Part shown: positions 14,404 to 22,802 of the stretch, piece by piece
Layout of the letters: every line of letters begins with the position of its first letter
Numbering within the stretch: the stretch's first letter is position 1
Assembly: GCA_035651635.1 (NCBI GenBank)
Contig: DASRFK010000327.1
Coordinates: forward strand, 1-25,235
Direction: 5' to 3'
DNA from: JANXQE01 sp035651635
GTDB lineage: Bacteria > Verrucomicrobiota > Verrucomicrobiia > Limisphaerales > UBA8199
Length of the DNA stretch: 25,235 nucleotides
The notes under the pieces: model-generated
What the model saw: the letters and a program-made list of their open reading frames with translations, nothing else
Told to the model about the DNA's origin: nothing
The model's database searches: none
Position numbers and translations under genes: made by a program

Positions 14404-16332
14404 ATGCCAACCGTCCAACTCGGTTTCCTCGATTACGCCATTCTCATCATCTACGTCGCTTTCGTGATCGGCATTGGCTTTGCCTTGCGGCGCTACCTGA
14501 AAAGCTCTTCCGACTTCCTGACTTCGGGTCGATCGATTCCCGCCTGGGTGACGGGTTTGGCCTTCATCTCCGCGAATCTTGGAGCCTTGGAACTGGTCGG
14601 CATGGCCGCCAGCGGCGCCAAGTACGGCATTGCGACCTGCCACTTTTATTGGGTGGGGGCAATTCCGGCCATGATCTTTTTGGCAGTGTTCATGATGCCA
14701 TTCTACTACGGCTCGAAAGCGCGATCGGTGCCGGAATACCTGAAGATGCGTTTTGATGAGCGCGTGCGAGCGCTCAACTCCATCGCTTTTGCAGTGATGA
14801 CAGTCTTCGCTTCCGGCATTTCAATGAACGCGCTGGCAAAGTTGCTCAACCAATTGCTGGGTTGGAATTATCACGTGGCACTGTGGATTTGCTCGGCGGT
14901 GGTGCTGATCTATGTGCTCAAAGGCGGTTTGACCTCGGCGATTTACACCGAAGTATTGCAGTTCTTCATGATCGTGCTTGGTTTTGCGCCGGTCGTTTAT
15001 CTTGGATTGAAAGATGTGGGGGGGTGGGGCGCGATGAACCAATCATTGCAAACCGTTGCTCAAAATCCCCAGGCGTACAATCTTGGGACGAAAGCCTATT
15101 CAGCCGATGCCTGGACCAGTGCCTGGAAACCTCTTCTCGGGGGGCCTTCGGCAAATCCCATGGGCGTGGATTGGTTCGCGATGGTTTTCGGCCTCGGCTT
15201 CGTGCTCTCGTTCGGATACTGGTGCACCAATTTCCTGGTGGTCCAACGCGCCATGGCCGCCAAAAACATGAGCGCCGCCCGACGCACCCCGCTGATCGCC
15301 GCGGTGCCCAAAATGATCTTCCCAGTGCTCGTCATCCTGCCGGGAATGATTGCAGTGGCCCTGACTTCCATGCCGAACAAGGGCTATCGAATCCCGCCGC
15401 CCATTCTGAGTGACCAGGTCTACGCCCGAGCCGTGGATGTCGTCAAAACTGCGGCCACCACCGACCCGGCGACGGCGGTAACCTCTGTGACCGCGGCCAT
15501 GGGTAAAAAGATGGATGGCCAAAGGGTCGCCGCTCTCGTCAAACAAGCTGGAACCCTGAGCGACGCGCAGATTCGTGACGGTTTGTACAATGCCGTCGCC
15601 GAGTACGATTACGATGGGGTAATTCTTTCCTTGGTTAAGAAGTATTGCCCGACCGGGTTGCTCGGTCTGGCATTGACCGCGCTGCTGGCTTCCTTCATGT
15701 CGGGCATGGCCGGAAACGTTACCGCGTTCAACACCGTTTGGACCTACGACCTCTACCAGGCTTACCTCGCCCCGAACAGGAGCGACCAGCATTATTTCTG
15801 GATGGGCCAGGCGATTACGGTCGTAGGTATTCTCCTGAGCATCGCGTGCGCCTATTTTGCATCGATGTACAACAACGCGATGGACATCATCCAATTAGTA
15901 TTTGGATTTGTGAATGCGCCGCTTTTCGCCACCTTCCTCCTGGGCATGTTCTGGAAACGGACCACCGGCACAGGGGCATTCCTGGGCCTGTTCGGCGGTA
16001 TCGGCGCCTCGGCGTTGTTTCACTCGCTCACGCTTGCTGCCGGCAATACGCCGGGTGTCAAAGGCGGTTACCTTCATCTGTCCAAAGTGTTCCCGAGTGA
16101 AATGGCCCAGAACTTCTGGCTGGCGAGTTTCGCCTTCACCGTGTGCTTCACGCTTACGCTGGTGATTTCTTTGGCGACGGCGCGGACGAAAACAGACGAA
16201 GAACTCAAGGGTTTGGTTTACTCGCTAACACCTAAAATCAAAACTGAGGAAAAGGAATGGTACCTGCGGCCATCGGTGGTGGGCGTACTGCTCTTGTTGT
16301 GCTGCCTCATTCTGAACATTATTTTCCGTTAA
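14404..16332 (+). CDS. SSS-family sodium:solute (probably sugar) symporter
   Basis: The product is 642 residues with about 14 membrane segments. SSS/SGLT features include GRSIPAWVTGLAFISANLGALELVG in helix 1/2, SVPEYLKMRF, and KGGLTSAIYTEVLQFF, the positions used for sodium and sugar binding in vSGLT relatives. An insertion of about 80 residues (322-402, alanine/threonine-rich and helical) separates two membrane helices, making the protein longer than basic SSS members. The ATG at 14404 is chosen because the only upstream alternative is a GTG at 14377 inside or near the promoter. It is first in a run with a mini-membrane protein, galM and galK, so galactose or a galactoside-derived monosaccharide is the likeliest substrate; this is inference. 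Confidence 0.88.
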   Translation: MPTVQLGFLDYAILIIYVAFVIGIGFALRRYLKSSSDFLTSGRSIPAWVTGLAFISANLGALELVGMAASGAKYGIATCHFYWVGAIPAMIFLAVFMMPFYYGSKARSVPEYLKMRFDERVRALNSIAFAVMTVFASGISMNALAKLLNQLLGWNYHVALWICSAVVLIYVLKGGLTSAIYTEVLQFFMIVLGFAPVVYLGLKDVGGWGAMNQSLQTVAQNPQAYNLGTKAYSADAWTSAWKPLLGGPSANPMGVDWFAMVFGLGFVLSFGYWCTNFLVVQRAMAAKNMSAARRTPLIAAVPKMIFPVLVILPGMIAVALTSMPNKGYRIPPPILSDQVYARAVDVVKTAATTDPATAVTSVTAAMGKKMDGQRVAALVKQAGTLSDAQIRDGLYNAVAEYDYDGVILSLVKKYCPTGLLGLALTALLASFMSGMAGNVTAFNTVWTYDLYQAYLAPNRSDQHYFWMGQAITVVGILLSIACAYFASMYNNAMDIIQLVFGFVNAPLFATFLLGMFWKRTTGTGAFLGLFGGIGASALFHSLTLAAGNTPGVKGGYLHLSKVFPSEMAQNFWLASFAFTVCFTLTLVISLATARTKTDEELKGLVYSLTPKIKTEEKEWYLRPSVVGVLLLLCCLILNIIFR

Positions 16333-16347
16333 AGAAAGGCTTAAACT

Positions 16348-16578
16348 ATGGGACTGGACTTACGCTGGCCAATTGGCCTGATGTTTTCGCTCATCGGAGC
16401 CATGCTGGTTATTTACGGGCTAATCGTTAACTCAAGCCCGCAGGCATACGAGCGTTCACTGGGCATCAATATCGATTTGTACTGGGGTCTGCTCCTACTG
16501 GTTTTTGGCGGGGCCATGCTGACCATGGCCTGGAAGGGCAGCCAGAAGGCTCCCGAAGACGACAAACGGCCCGACTAG
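16348..16578 (+). CDS. Two-TM mini membrane protein, possible symporter accessory
   Basis: The product has 76 residues, with hydrophobic segments at about 9-27 (IGLMFSLIGAMLVIYGLIV) and 45-62 (YWGLLLLVFGGAMLTMAW). They are joined by a short loop containing SLGINIDLYWG, and a charged tail (KAPEDDKRPD) follows. An AAAGAAAGG stretch precedes the ATG, one of the better ribosome binding sites in the window. It starts 15 nt after the symporter stop and 24 nt before galM, so it is clearly within the operon. I do not recognise a named family. Position suggests it assists the symporter, but nothing in the sequence proves it. Confidence 0.78.
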   Translation: MGLDLRWPIGLMFSLIGAMLVIYGLIVNSSPQAYERSLGINIDLYWGLLLLVFGGAMLTMAWKGSQKAPEDDKRPD

Positions 16579-16602
16579 TCACGACAGCGAGCACGCGCGC
16601 CC

Positions 16603-17643
16603 ATGAAGCCAAACGTCGATGTTGCCAATTTCGGCCATCTGCCCGACGGCACGCCGGTCAAGCTTTTCATCCTGACCAATTCTTCCGGGCTCGTCGCCAA
16701 AATCGCCGATTACGGCACCATCATCACCGAGTTACAGGTGCCGGATCGCGCCGGCAAAAATGGCGACGTCGTTTTGGGCTTCGACAACCTGCAGCAGTAC
16801 TTGCATGGGCACCCCTATTTCGGAGCGACCGTGGGCCGGGTGGCCAATCGCATTGCCAAAGGCCGGTTCTCGCTCGACGGTAAGCCATATACATTAGCCG
16901 TCAATAATGGCCCCAACCACCTGCATGGCGGGCTAAAAGGGTTCGACAAGGTTGTGTGGAAAGCCGAGCCGCAGAGCGGCGCAGCGGTCCAGTTCACCTA
17001 CACCAGCGTCGATGGCGAGGAAGGTTATCCCGGCAAACTCGAAGTCACGGTACGGATGGTTTTAACCGAAAAAAACGAGCTGTCGATTGAGTACACGGCG
17101 GTCACCGATAAAGCGACACCCGTTAACCTGACGAACCATTCCTATTTCAACCTTGCCGGCCAGGGCGACATCCTCGGCCACGAGTTGGTGATCAACGCAG
17201 ATTATTTCACGCCCAAGGACGACACCTCCATTCCCACGGGCGTTATTGCGCCGGTGCGTAGCACGCCCATGGATTTCACGACGCCTCATCCTGTCGGCGC
17301 GCGCTTTTCCGAGCTGAAGGAGAAGCCGGTCGGGTACGACCACAATTTTGTGCTAAACGGCGGTGGAAAGACGTTGTCGGTTGCCGCCCGCGTGTTCGAA
17401 CCTAAATCGGGCCGGGTGATGGAGGTGCTTACGACCGAACCGGGCGTGCAGCTCTACACTTCCAATTACCTGGATGGTTCGCTGACCGGAAAACGGGGCA
17501 TTGTTTATCGTCAGCACTCCGCTCTTTGCCTGGAAACCCAGCACTTTCCTGACTCGGTCAATCATCCGCAGTTTCCTTCGATCATCTTGCGGCCCGGCCA
17601 GACCTATCGGCAAACAACAGTCCACAAGTTTGCCACTGCGTGA
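16603..17643 (+). CDS. galM: Aldose 1-epimerase (mutarotase)
   Basis: The 346-residue product interconverts the alpha and beta anomers of galactose and glucose, supplying alpha-galactose to galactokinase. The catalytic set is present: NHLHGG (105-110, H106), the general-acid histidine H179 in NLTNHSYFNLAG, and the general-base glutamate E311 in CLETQHFPDS. Length and the N-terminal FGHLPDGTPVKLF strand are typical of the family. There is no signal peptide, so it should be cytoplasmic. It precedes galK by 31 bp in the same operon. Start chosen at the ATG at 16603, 24 nt after the mini-protein stop. Confidence 0.94.
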   Translation: MKPNVDVANFGHLPDGTPVKLFILTNSSGLVAKIADYGTIITELQVPDRAGKNGDVVLGFDNLQQYLHGHPYFGATVGRVANRIAKGRFSLDGKPYTLAVNNGPNHLHGGLKGFDKVVWKAEPQSGAAVQFTYTSVDGEEGYPGKLEVTVRMVLTEKNELSIEYTAVTDKATPVNLTNHSYFNLAGQGDILGHELVINADYFTPKDDTSIPTGVIAPVRSTPMDFTTPHPVGARFSELKEKPVGYDHNFVLNGGGKTLSVAARVFEPKSGRVMEVLTTEPGVQLYTSNYLDGSLTGKRGIVYRQHSALCLETQHFPDSVNHPQFPSIILRPGQTYRQTTVHKFATA

Positions 17644-17674
17644 TCTTCGGTTATGCTGCCATGGCACACTCTCT

Positions 17675-18850
17675 ATGAGCCTCGCTGAACTCGGCCAATC
17701 CGTCGCGGAGCAATTCACCAGCACGTATGGACGACCGCCTCGTTGGATTGCGGCGGCGCCGGGCCGGGTAAATGTCATCGGCGAACACACCGACTACAAT
17801 GAGGGCTTCGTCTTTCCGATGGCGATTGACCGCTATACGGTCATCGCCGCCGCGCCGTCCAACGGCAAGACGGCGGAAGTTGAACTGCGATCAACCGTTG
17901 AAAAAGCCCCTGCCAGGATTGATTTGAGTCACTCACTTCACCCGGAGAAGAAAGGCACCTGGTTCAACTACCCGCTCGGGGTGATCGCTGGCTTTGAGGC
18001 ACGCGGCTTGAAGCCGGGCCCATTCCAGGCCTTGATACATTCAACAGTCCCTTTGGGCGGCGGATTGTCGAGCAGTGCTGCTTTGGAGGTGGCTACGGCC
18101 ACACTCCTGGAAACGATCGTGGGCAAGAAGCTCGACCCGGTCGAGAAGGCGTTGCTCTCACAAAAAGCCGAACACGAATACGCTGGGATGCCGTGCGGGA
18201 TCATGGACCAGTTCATCTCGGTCATGGGCAAGAAGGACCATATTCTTCTGCTGGATTGCCGCTCGCGCAAAACCGAGTTAGTGCCCATGTCCGATTTGTC
18301 GGTCGAGTTGCTCATTACCAATACCAACGTGAAACATGAGTTGACCGGCGGCGAATACGCCAGGCGCCGCGCGCAATGCGAGGAAGCCGCGCGCGCCTTG
18401 GGTGTTGGCTCTCTGCGCGATGCCGATGCCGAAATGCTCGAGCGGGCTCGCTCGAAAATGGATCCGACGGCTTACCGTCGAGCCAAACACGTCATCAGTG
18501 AAATCGAGCGCACCCTCCATGCCGCCGAGGGTGTTCGCGCTTCCAACTGGGCCACGGTCGGCCAGTTAATGTACGCCAGTCACGCTTCGCTCCGGGATGA
18601 TTACGAAGTCAGTTGCGCCGAACTCGACGCCGTGGTCGACATTGCTCAATCCATCGGCGTTCAGGGGGGTGTGTTTGGTTGCCGCATGACGGGTGGCGGC
18701 TTCGGCGGTTGCACCGTTGCGCTGGTGCAGGCCAACAAGGTTGAGGCCATTACGCGCAGAATCGCCACCGAGTACGAACGCCGGACCGGGATCAAACCGA
18801 CTTCCTTTGTTTCGCGTCCGGCCGCAGGCGCTTCGGTGCTCAAAGGTTAG
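17675..18850 (+). CDS. galK: Galactokinase
   Basis: The 391-residue GHMP kinase phosphorylates alpha-D-galactose to galactose 1-phosphate with ATP, the first committed Leloir step. Motif 1 is GRVNVIGEHTDYNEG (30-44), whose GEHTDY is the galactokinase signature. The ATP loop is PLGGGLSSSAALE (126-138). The catalytic aspartate is D178 in CGIMDQFISVMG. The GHMP C-terminal glycine motif MTGGGFGGCTVAL is also present. The ATG at 17675 is used because an open frame reaching to 17501 runs out of phase through galM. No galT or galE is in view, so galactose 1-phosphate must be handled elsewhere. The stop codon is only 2 bp from that of the convergent epimerase gene. Confidence 0.95.
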   Translation: MSLAELGQSVAEQFTSTYGRPPRWIAAAPGRVNVIGEHTDYNEGFVFPMAIDRYTVIAAAPSNGKTAEVELRSTVEKAPARIDLSHSLHPEKKGTWFNYPLGVIAGFEARGLKPGPFQALIHSTVPLGGGLSSSAALEVATATLLETIVGKKLDPVEKALLSQKAEHEYAGMPCGIMDQFISVMGKKDHILLLDCRSRKTELVPMSDLSVELLITNTNVKHELTGGEYARRRAQCEEAARALGVGSLRDADAEMLERARSKMDPTAYRRAKHVISEIERTLHAAEGVRASNWATVGQLMYASHASLRDDYEVSCAELDAVVDIAQSIGVQGGVFGCRMTGGGFGGCTVALVQANKVEAITRRIATEYERRTGIKPTSFVSRPAAGASVLKG

Positions 18851-18852
18851 AC

Positions 18853-19896
18853 TTACTCGACGACCCGTTTTCCTTTTTTGCGGGAATGGTACCGCTCCTG
18901 AATCCAGTTGTAGGTCTCCTTTAACCCATGAGCCAGGGTTGTGTTTGGCTCCCAACCGAGCACTTTCTTGATAAGGGTATTGTCGCTGTTTCTTCCCGCA
19001 ACTCCCCGCGGCGCATTTAGATCGTAGTGCCGCTCCAATTTGATCCCGGCGATCTTCTCCACCTTGGACACCAGGTCGTTGATTGAGACCAGTTCACTTG
19101 AGCCCAGGTTAATCGGTGTGGCAATCAGGTCATCGCAATGCATGATGCGATCGATGCCTTTGGTGCAGTCATCAATGTACATGAAACTGCGAGTTTGGTG
19201 ACCGTCTCCCCAGATGGTTATCGAATGGTTCCCGGAATCGATCGCCTCGATCACTTTTCGGCAAATGGCTGCCGGCGCTTTCTCCCGTCCGCCATCCCAG
19301 GTGCCCCAGGGGCCGTACACATTATGAAAACGGGCGATGGCCGTCTTCATGCCGCGCTCGGCCCAGTACTCCTCACAGAACATCTCCGACATCAACTTTT
19401 CCCAACCGTAGCCGCGCTCGGCCATCGCCGGGTACGCATCCGACTCCTTGAGCGCCCGCACGTTGGGATCCTGCTGCAATTGCGTGTTGTACGCGCAGGC
19501 CGACGATGAAAAAAAGTAGCGGCGCGCGCCGGCGCGGTACGCCGACTCGATCATGTGTGTATTGATTAGAATGCTCCGCAGACACTCGACACGAAAGCGC
19601 TCGATAAAGCCCATCCCGCCCATATCCGCAGCGAGGTTGTAAACTTCGGTTGCCCCTTCGCACAATCGTTTGCAGTTGGCCTCCTCGCTCAAGTCCATCG
19701 TCAGGCATTCCACTCCGGGCACGCGTTGATACCATTCCGGAAGCGGTTTCTTGTCGGCCGCGCGGATCCGGGTGAAGCCTTTGTCTTGGAAATAACGGAC
19801 TAAAGCTCCGCCGATAAAGCCGCCGGCGCCGCCTACAGCGATCAGGTCGCTTTTCTGCAATTTTGGATCTTTTTCAACAAGTCGTTTTGATTCCAT
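18853..19896 (-). CDS. GDP-mannose 3,5-epimerase (GME-like SDR)
   Basis: From the ATG at 19896 the product is 347 residues. It has the extended SDR fold: an NAD-binding GGAGGFIGG loop (22-30) and the catalytic YxxxK (Y163, K167). AADMGGMGFI (89-98), SSACAYN with C134, GPWGTWDGGREKAPAA with K206, and GRNSDN near the end are closely similar to plant GDP-mannose 3,5-epimerase. The spacings C-Y-K-K (29, 4 and 39) equal those I recall for Arabidopsis C145/Y174/K178/K217. It should convert GDP-D-mannose to GDP-L-galactose or GDP-L-gulose for glycans. A TTG at 19908 sits 4 nt after a GGAGG and could be the true start, adding four residues. It is convergent with galK. Confidence 0.87.
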   Translation of the reverse strand: MESKRLVEKDPKLQKSDLIAVGGAGGFIGGALVRYFQDKGFTRIRAADKKPLPEWYQRVPGVECLTMDLSEEANCKRLCEGATEVYNLAADMGGMGFIERFRVECLRSILINTHMIESAYRAGARRYFFSSSACAYNTQLQQDPNVRALKESDAYPAMAERGYGWEKLMSEMFCEEYWAERGMKTAIARFHNVYGPWGTWDGGREKAPAAICRKVIEAIDSGNHSITIWGDGHQTRSFMYIDDCTKGIDRIMHCDDLIATPINLGSSELVSINDLVSKVEKIAGIKLERHYDLNAPRGVAGRNSDNTLIKKVLGWEPNTTLAHGLKETYNWIQERYHSRKKGKRVVE

Positions 19897-19908
19897 AAAT
19901 CCTATCAA

Positions 19909-20115
19909 ACCGCCTCCAGGATGTACCGCTCCAATGTCATTTTTATGGAGTCCACCCTGAGGCGGCAGGGCAGAATGCCAATACTGAAAGGTCTGGGGCG
20001 AGGCAAAATTTGCAACATTGGAGTGACGAAGCAGTTAGCCAGGCCACCGTCTGGCGGCGGATTAGCTCCACACTTAACTCGGCCAGGGGCCCTTTGGGAG
20101 GTGGGTTGCCCGGCT
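19909..20115. other. Intergenic stretch with a decayed hairpin-repeat fragment
   Basis: No gene is supported here. At about 19965-19980 the minus strand reads GGCATTCTGCCCT, the same 13 bases as the diverged end copy of the window-start array (429-441). It looks like a relic of the same repeat family. The short plus-strand frame across 19921-20127 has no recognisable features. Confidence 0.5.
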
Positions 20116-20451
20116 TCAGCTCGTTGATTCCCGGGAAGATGCAGATTCCCGCGCCTGTTGGTCCATCAGCAGGCGGTGCCGGTGCAAACCTGCGGTGAGC
20201 AGCCAGCCAATCGAGAGGATCAGAAGCGCCGCCGCCGTTATCCATGCCAGCCGATCCATCATCGCCTGGTGTTCTGAATAGGGAATGCTGCTGGCATTGC
20301 CCAACCCAATCACCAGGGTCGAGGCCACCAATCCGAAGGCTGCGCCACCAACCGCCCACAGTACCCAGGTCCGCCCCGCGCGGTTAGCCATCCACCCGAA
20401 CCAAATCGCCGTCAAAATCGCAAACAACCACGGAAGTTGAAAAGTTTCCAT
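20116..20451 (-). CDS. Small three-TM membrane protein, unknown function
   Basis: The product is 111 residues with hydrophobic helices at about 6-20 (LPWLFAILTAIWFGW), 29-48 (WVLWAVGGAAFGLVASTLVI) and 68-87 (LAWITAAALLILSIGWLLTA). A charged, glutamine- and serine-rich cytoplasmic tail follows. I recognise no family. The ATG at 20451 has an AGG two bases upstream but no well-spaced ribosome binding site. It is a stand-alone gene divergent from lutA by 236 bp. Hydrophobic pattern and length support a real gene, but a chance frame cannot be fully excluded. Confidence 0.6.
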   Translation of the reverse strand: METFQLPWLFAILTAIWFGWMANRAGRTWVLWAVGGAAFGLVASTLVIGLGNASSIPYSEHQAMMDRLAWITAAALLILSIGWLLTAGLHRHRLLMDQQARESASSRESTS

Positions 20452-20517
20452 ACCTCACACCCTACCCAAACCCCACTGCGAATTCACGGTTTTTGTGTGC
20501 GGGGTTGTGGGGGGAAT

Positions 20518-20607
20518 CATTCCATGCATTCCATGCCGTTCGCTTGCTTGAGGCGCGCTTTGGTGGTTAACTGCCGCGACATGAGTTGGTGTCAGAGCGG
20601 GTTAACC
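20518..20607. promoter_or_regulatory. Repeated motifs in the lutA upstream region
   Basis: The 236-bp gap before lutA carries a direct duplication of CATTCCATG (20518-20535). It also has two GGTTAAC motifs at 20565-20571 and 20600-20607, the second extended to the palindrome GGTTAACC. Their 35-bp offset is a little over three helical turns, so a regulator could occupy both. No LldR-type operator was recognised. Confidence 0.25.
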
Positions 20608-20687
20608 GATGGCGCGAGCCACGTAGTGCCCTGGGCCGCGCCACAGCAAATCAACGCTGGAGCTCCGCAACCCTTTAGAGTTTGGGG

Positions 20688-21401
20688 ATGAAAGTCACCC
20701 TGTTCATTCCCTGTTTTGTCGACCTCATGTTTCCCAAGGTCGGCATTAGCATCGTGCAGATCCTGGAACGTCTGGGCCACTCCATCGAGTGTCCGCGGCA
20801 AATCACCTGTTGCGGGCAACCGGCCTATAATTCCGGCTATTGGGACGAGGCTCGTGGCGTCGCACGCAAAGTGCTGCAGAGCCTCGAAGCCGCCGAAGTG
20901 GTGGTGATCGCGTCGGGCTCCTGCGGGGCGATGCTCAAGGTATTTTATCCGGAACTATTCACCGGCACGGCGCAGGCCGATGCGGCCCTGCGCCTGGCGG
21001 GAAAAGTCTATGAATTCTCGGATTTCCTGGTGACGAAGCTCGGCATCACGGAACTGGGGGCGCGGTTTGAAGCCAAAGTGACATTCCATGACGGCTGTCA
21101 TGGACTGCGGGAGCTCGGCACTTATGATCAGCCGCGAAAACTACTCGGCAAGGTACGCGGGCTAACCCTGGTTGAAATGCAGGAAAAGACCTGTTGCGGA
21201 TTTGGGGGCACGTTCGCCGCGAAGTTCCCGATGATCTCGACGGCCATGGGCGAGGTGCGTTGCGCGGTAGCGAAAGCAACCGGCGCGGAATATATCGTCT
21301 CAAATGATTCGAGTTGCCTGATGCATCTGCAAGGCTTGCTCGACCGGCAGCGTTCGCCGCTCAAGACGATTCATCTGGCCGAGGTCCTCGCCCAATCGTG
21401 A
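20688..21401 (+). CDS. lutA: LutA-type (Fe-S)-binding lactate oxidation subunit
   Basis: The 237-residue product has the two cysteine-rich CCG-type domains of LutA/GlpC-like proteins. Motifs include C9, ITCCGQPAYNSG (C41, C42), SGSCGAM (C79), HDGCHGLREL (C137), KTCCGFGGTFA (C169, C170) and DSSCLMH (C210). With LutB and LutC it forms the cytoplasmic lactate-oxidising complex that converts L-lactate to pyruvate. The ATG at 20688 opens the canonical MKVTLFIPCFVD start. A TTG two codons earlier also opens the frame but is not needed. The stop overlaps the GTG start of lutB by 4 nt (GTGA). Confidence 0.93.
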   Translation: MKVTLFIPCFVDLMFPKVGISIVQILERLGHSIECPRQITCCGQPAYNSGYWDEARGVARKVLQSLEAAEVVVIASGSCGAMLKVFYPELFTGTAQADAALRLAGKVYEFSDFLVTKLGITELGARFEAKVTFHDGCHGLRELGTYDQPRKLLGKVRGLTLVEMQEKTCCGFGGTFAAKFPMISTAMGEVRCAVAKATGAEYIVSNDSSCLMHLQGLLDRQRSPLKTIHLAEVLAQS

Positions 21402-22801
21402 GCACAGCCTCCAGCGAGTTCAAAATACAAGCCCGGCGGCTCACCGCGGACCTGCACCATCGGCAGGTCATCCAAACCGCACTGGGCAAATACGAGGTCG
21501 TGCGGGACAAGACCAAAGGCGCTTTTCAGGACTGGTCCGCAGCGCGCCAGGCAGCGGCTGAAATTAAGTGGGAAGCCATCAATCACCTGGACAAATACCT
21601 GCCGCAATTTGTCGAAAGGCTTGAGGCACGCGGCACTAAGGTGCATTGGGCGAGCACCGGCACGCAGGCGCGCGAGATCATCCTGGCCATTCTCGAACAG
21701 AAGAAAGCCAAGTGCATCGTTAAGTCCAAAGCCATGACCTCGGAAGAAATTCACCTCAACGAGGCCCTGGCGCGCGCCGGTTATGAAGTCGTTGAATCCG
21801 ACCTGGGCGAATTCATCGTGCAACTGCGCCAGGAAGCGCCGTACCACATCGTGTTTCCGGCCATGCACCTGGCGCGCGGCGAGATCAGTGAAGTGTTCAC
21901 CCGCGAATTGGGCAGCGCCCCCACGCAGAATCCGGAAGACCTGACCCTGATCGCCCGGAGGGTGTTGCGGCAGAAATATCTGGCCGCCGACGTTGGTTTC
22001 ACCGGCGCCAATTTCGCCGTCGCGGAGACGGGCATGATTTCCATTACGGAAAATGAAGGCAATGCGCGGCTGACCGCAGCCTTGCCAAAGACAATGGTCA
22101 CGTTGCTCGGCCTCGAGAAAATTCTGCCACGGTTGGAGGATCTGGCGCTGTTTCTGCCCATGCTGTCCACGATGGGAACGGGCCAGCCCCTGACCTGCTA
22201 TAACTCGCTGTACAGCGGCCCCAGGCAGCTCGGAGAGCCGGATGGTCCGGAGGAATATCACGTCATTCTGCTCGATAACCGCCGGACGGAGCTGCTGGCA
22301 GATGCTGAGCAACGGGATGCGTTGCATTGCATTCGCTGCGGGGCGTGTCTGAATGTATGTCCGATCTTCCGGAATGTCGGCGGCCACACCTACGGCACCA
22401 CCTATTCCGGGCCGATTGGTTCGGTGCTGACGCCGCATTTGCGCGGATTGCAGGAGTGGAAACATCTGTCCTACGCCAGTTCGCTGTGTGGCGCCTGCAC
22501 AGAGACCTGCCCGGTTAAAATAAATTTGCACCACCATTTGTTGCACAACCGCCGGAATGCTGCCCGCCAGCGGCCGGCCCTCGGGGAGAAACTCGCCTTC
22601 CGGATTTTTGCCTTGGTGATGAATCATCCGCGTGTCTACGGGTTGGCCGCCAAAGCGGGGCGTTGGCTGCAGAAGTTGCATCCATTGGTGAAAGGTGGCC
22701 GGCTTGACCCGGCTCGCGCCTGGACGCAAACGCGGGAATTGCCGCCGGTGGCGTCGCAGACCTTTAAGGAATATTGGCGCGCGCGCCAGCCAGGGCAATA
22801 G
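21398..22801 (+). CDS. lutB: LutB-type iron-sulfur lactate utilization protein
   Basis: The 467-residue product has an N-terminal LUD-like domain (about 1-290) followed by two ferredoxin-type clusters: CxxCxxCxxxCP at C311/C314/C317/C321, and CGACTETCP with C364/C367/C371. The second shows only three of the usual four cysteines in tandem. The GTG at 21398 is taken as start because it overlaps the lutA stop as GTGA, the expected coupling; a longer frame from 21314 only reads through the lutA end. LutB is the electron-transfer subunit with LutA and LutC. A long antisense frame across this gene is an artefact of its codon usage. Confidence 0.93.
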   Translation: MSTASSEFKIQARRLTADLHHRQVIQTALGKYEVVRDKTKGAFQDWSAARQAAAEIKWEAINHLDKYLPQFVERLEARGTKVHWASTGTQAREIILAILEQKKAKCIVKSKAMTSEEIHLNEALARAGYEVVESDLGEFIVQLRQEAPYHIVFPAMHLARGEISEVFTRELGSAPTQNPEDLTLIARRVLRQKYLAADVGFTGANFAVAETGMISITENEGNARLTAALPKTMVTLLGLEKILPRLEDLALFLPMLSTMGTGQPLTCYNSLYSGPRQLGEPDGPEEYHVILLDNRRTELLADAEQRDALHCIRCGACLNVCPIFRNVGGHTYGTTYSGPIGSVLTPHLRGLQEWKHLSYASSLCGACTETCPVKINLHHHLLHNRRNAARQRPALGEKLAFRIFALVMNHPRVYGLAAKAGRWLQKLHPLVKGGRLDPARAWTQTRELPPVASQTFKEYWRARQPGQ

Positions 22802-22802
22802 C

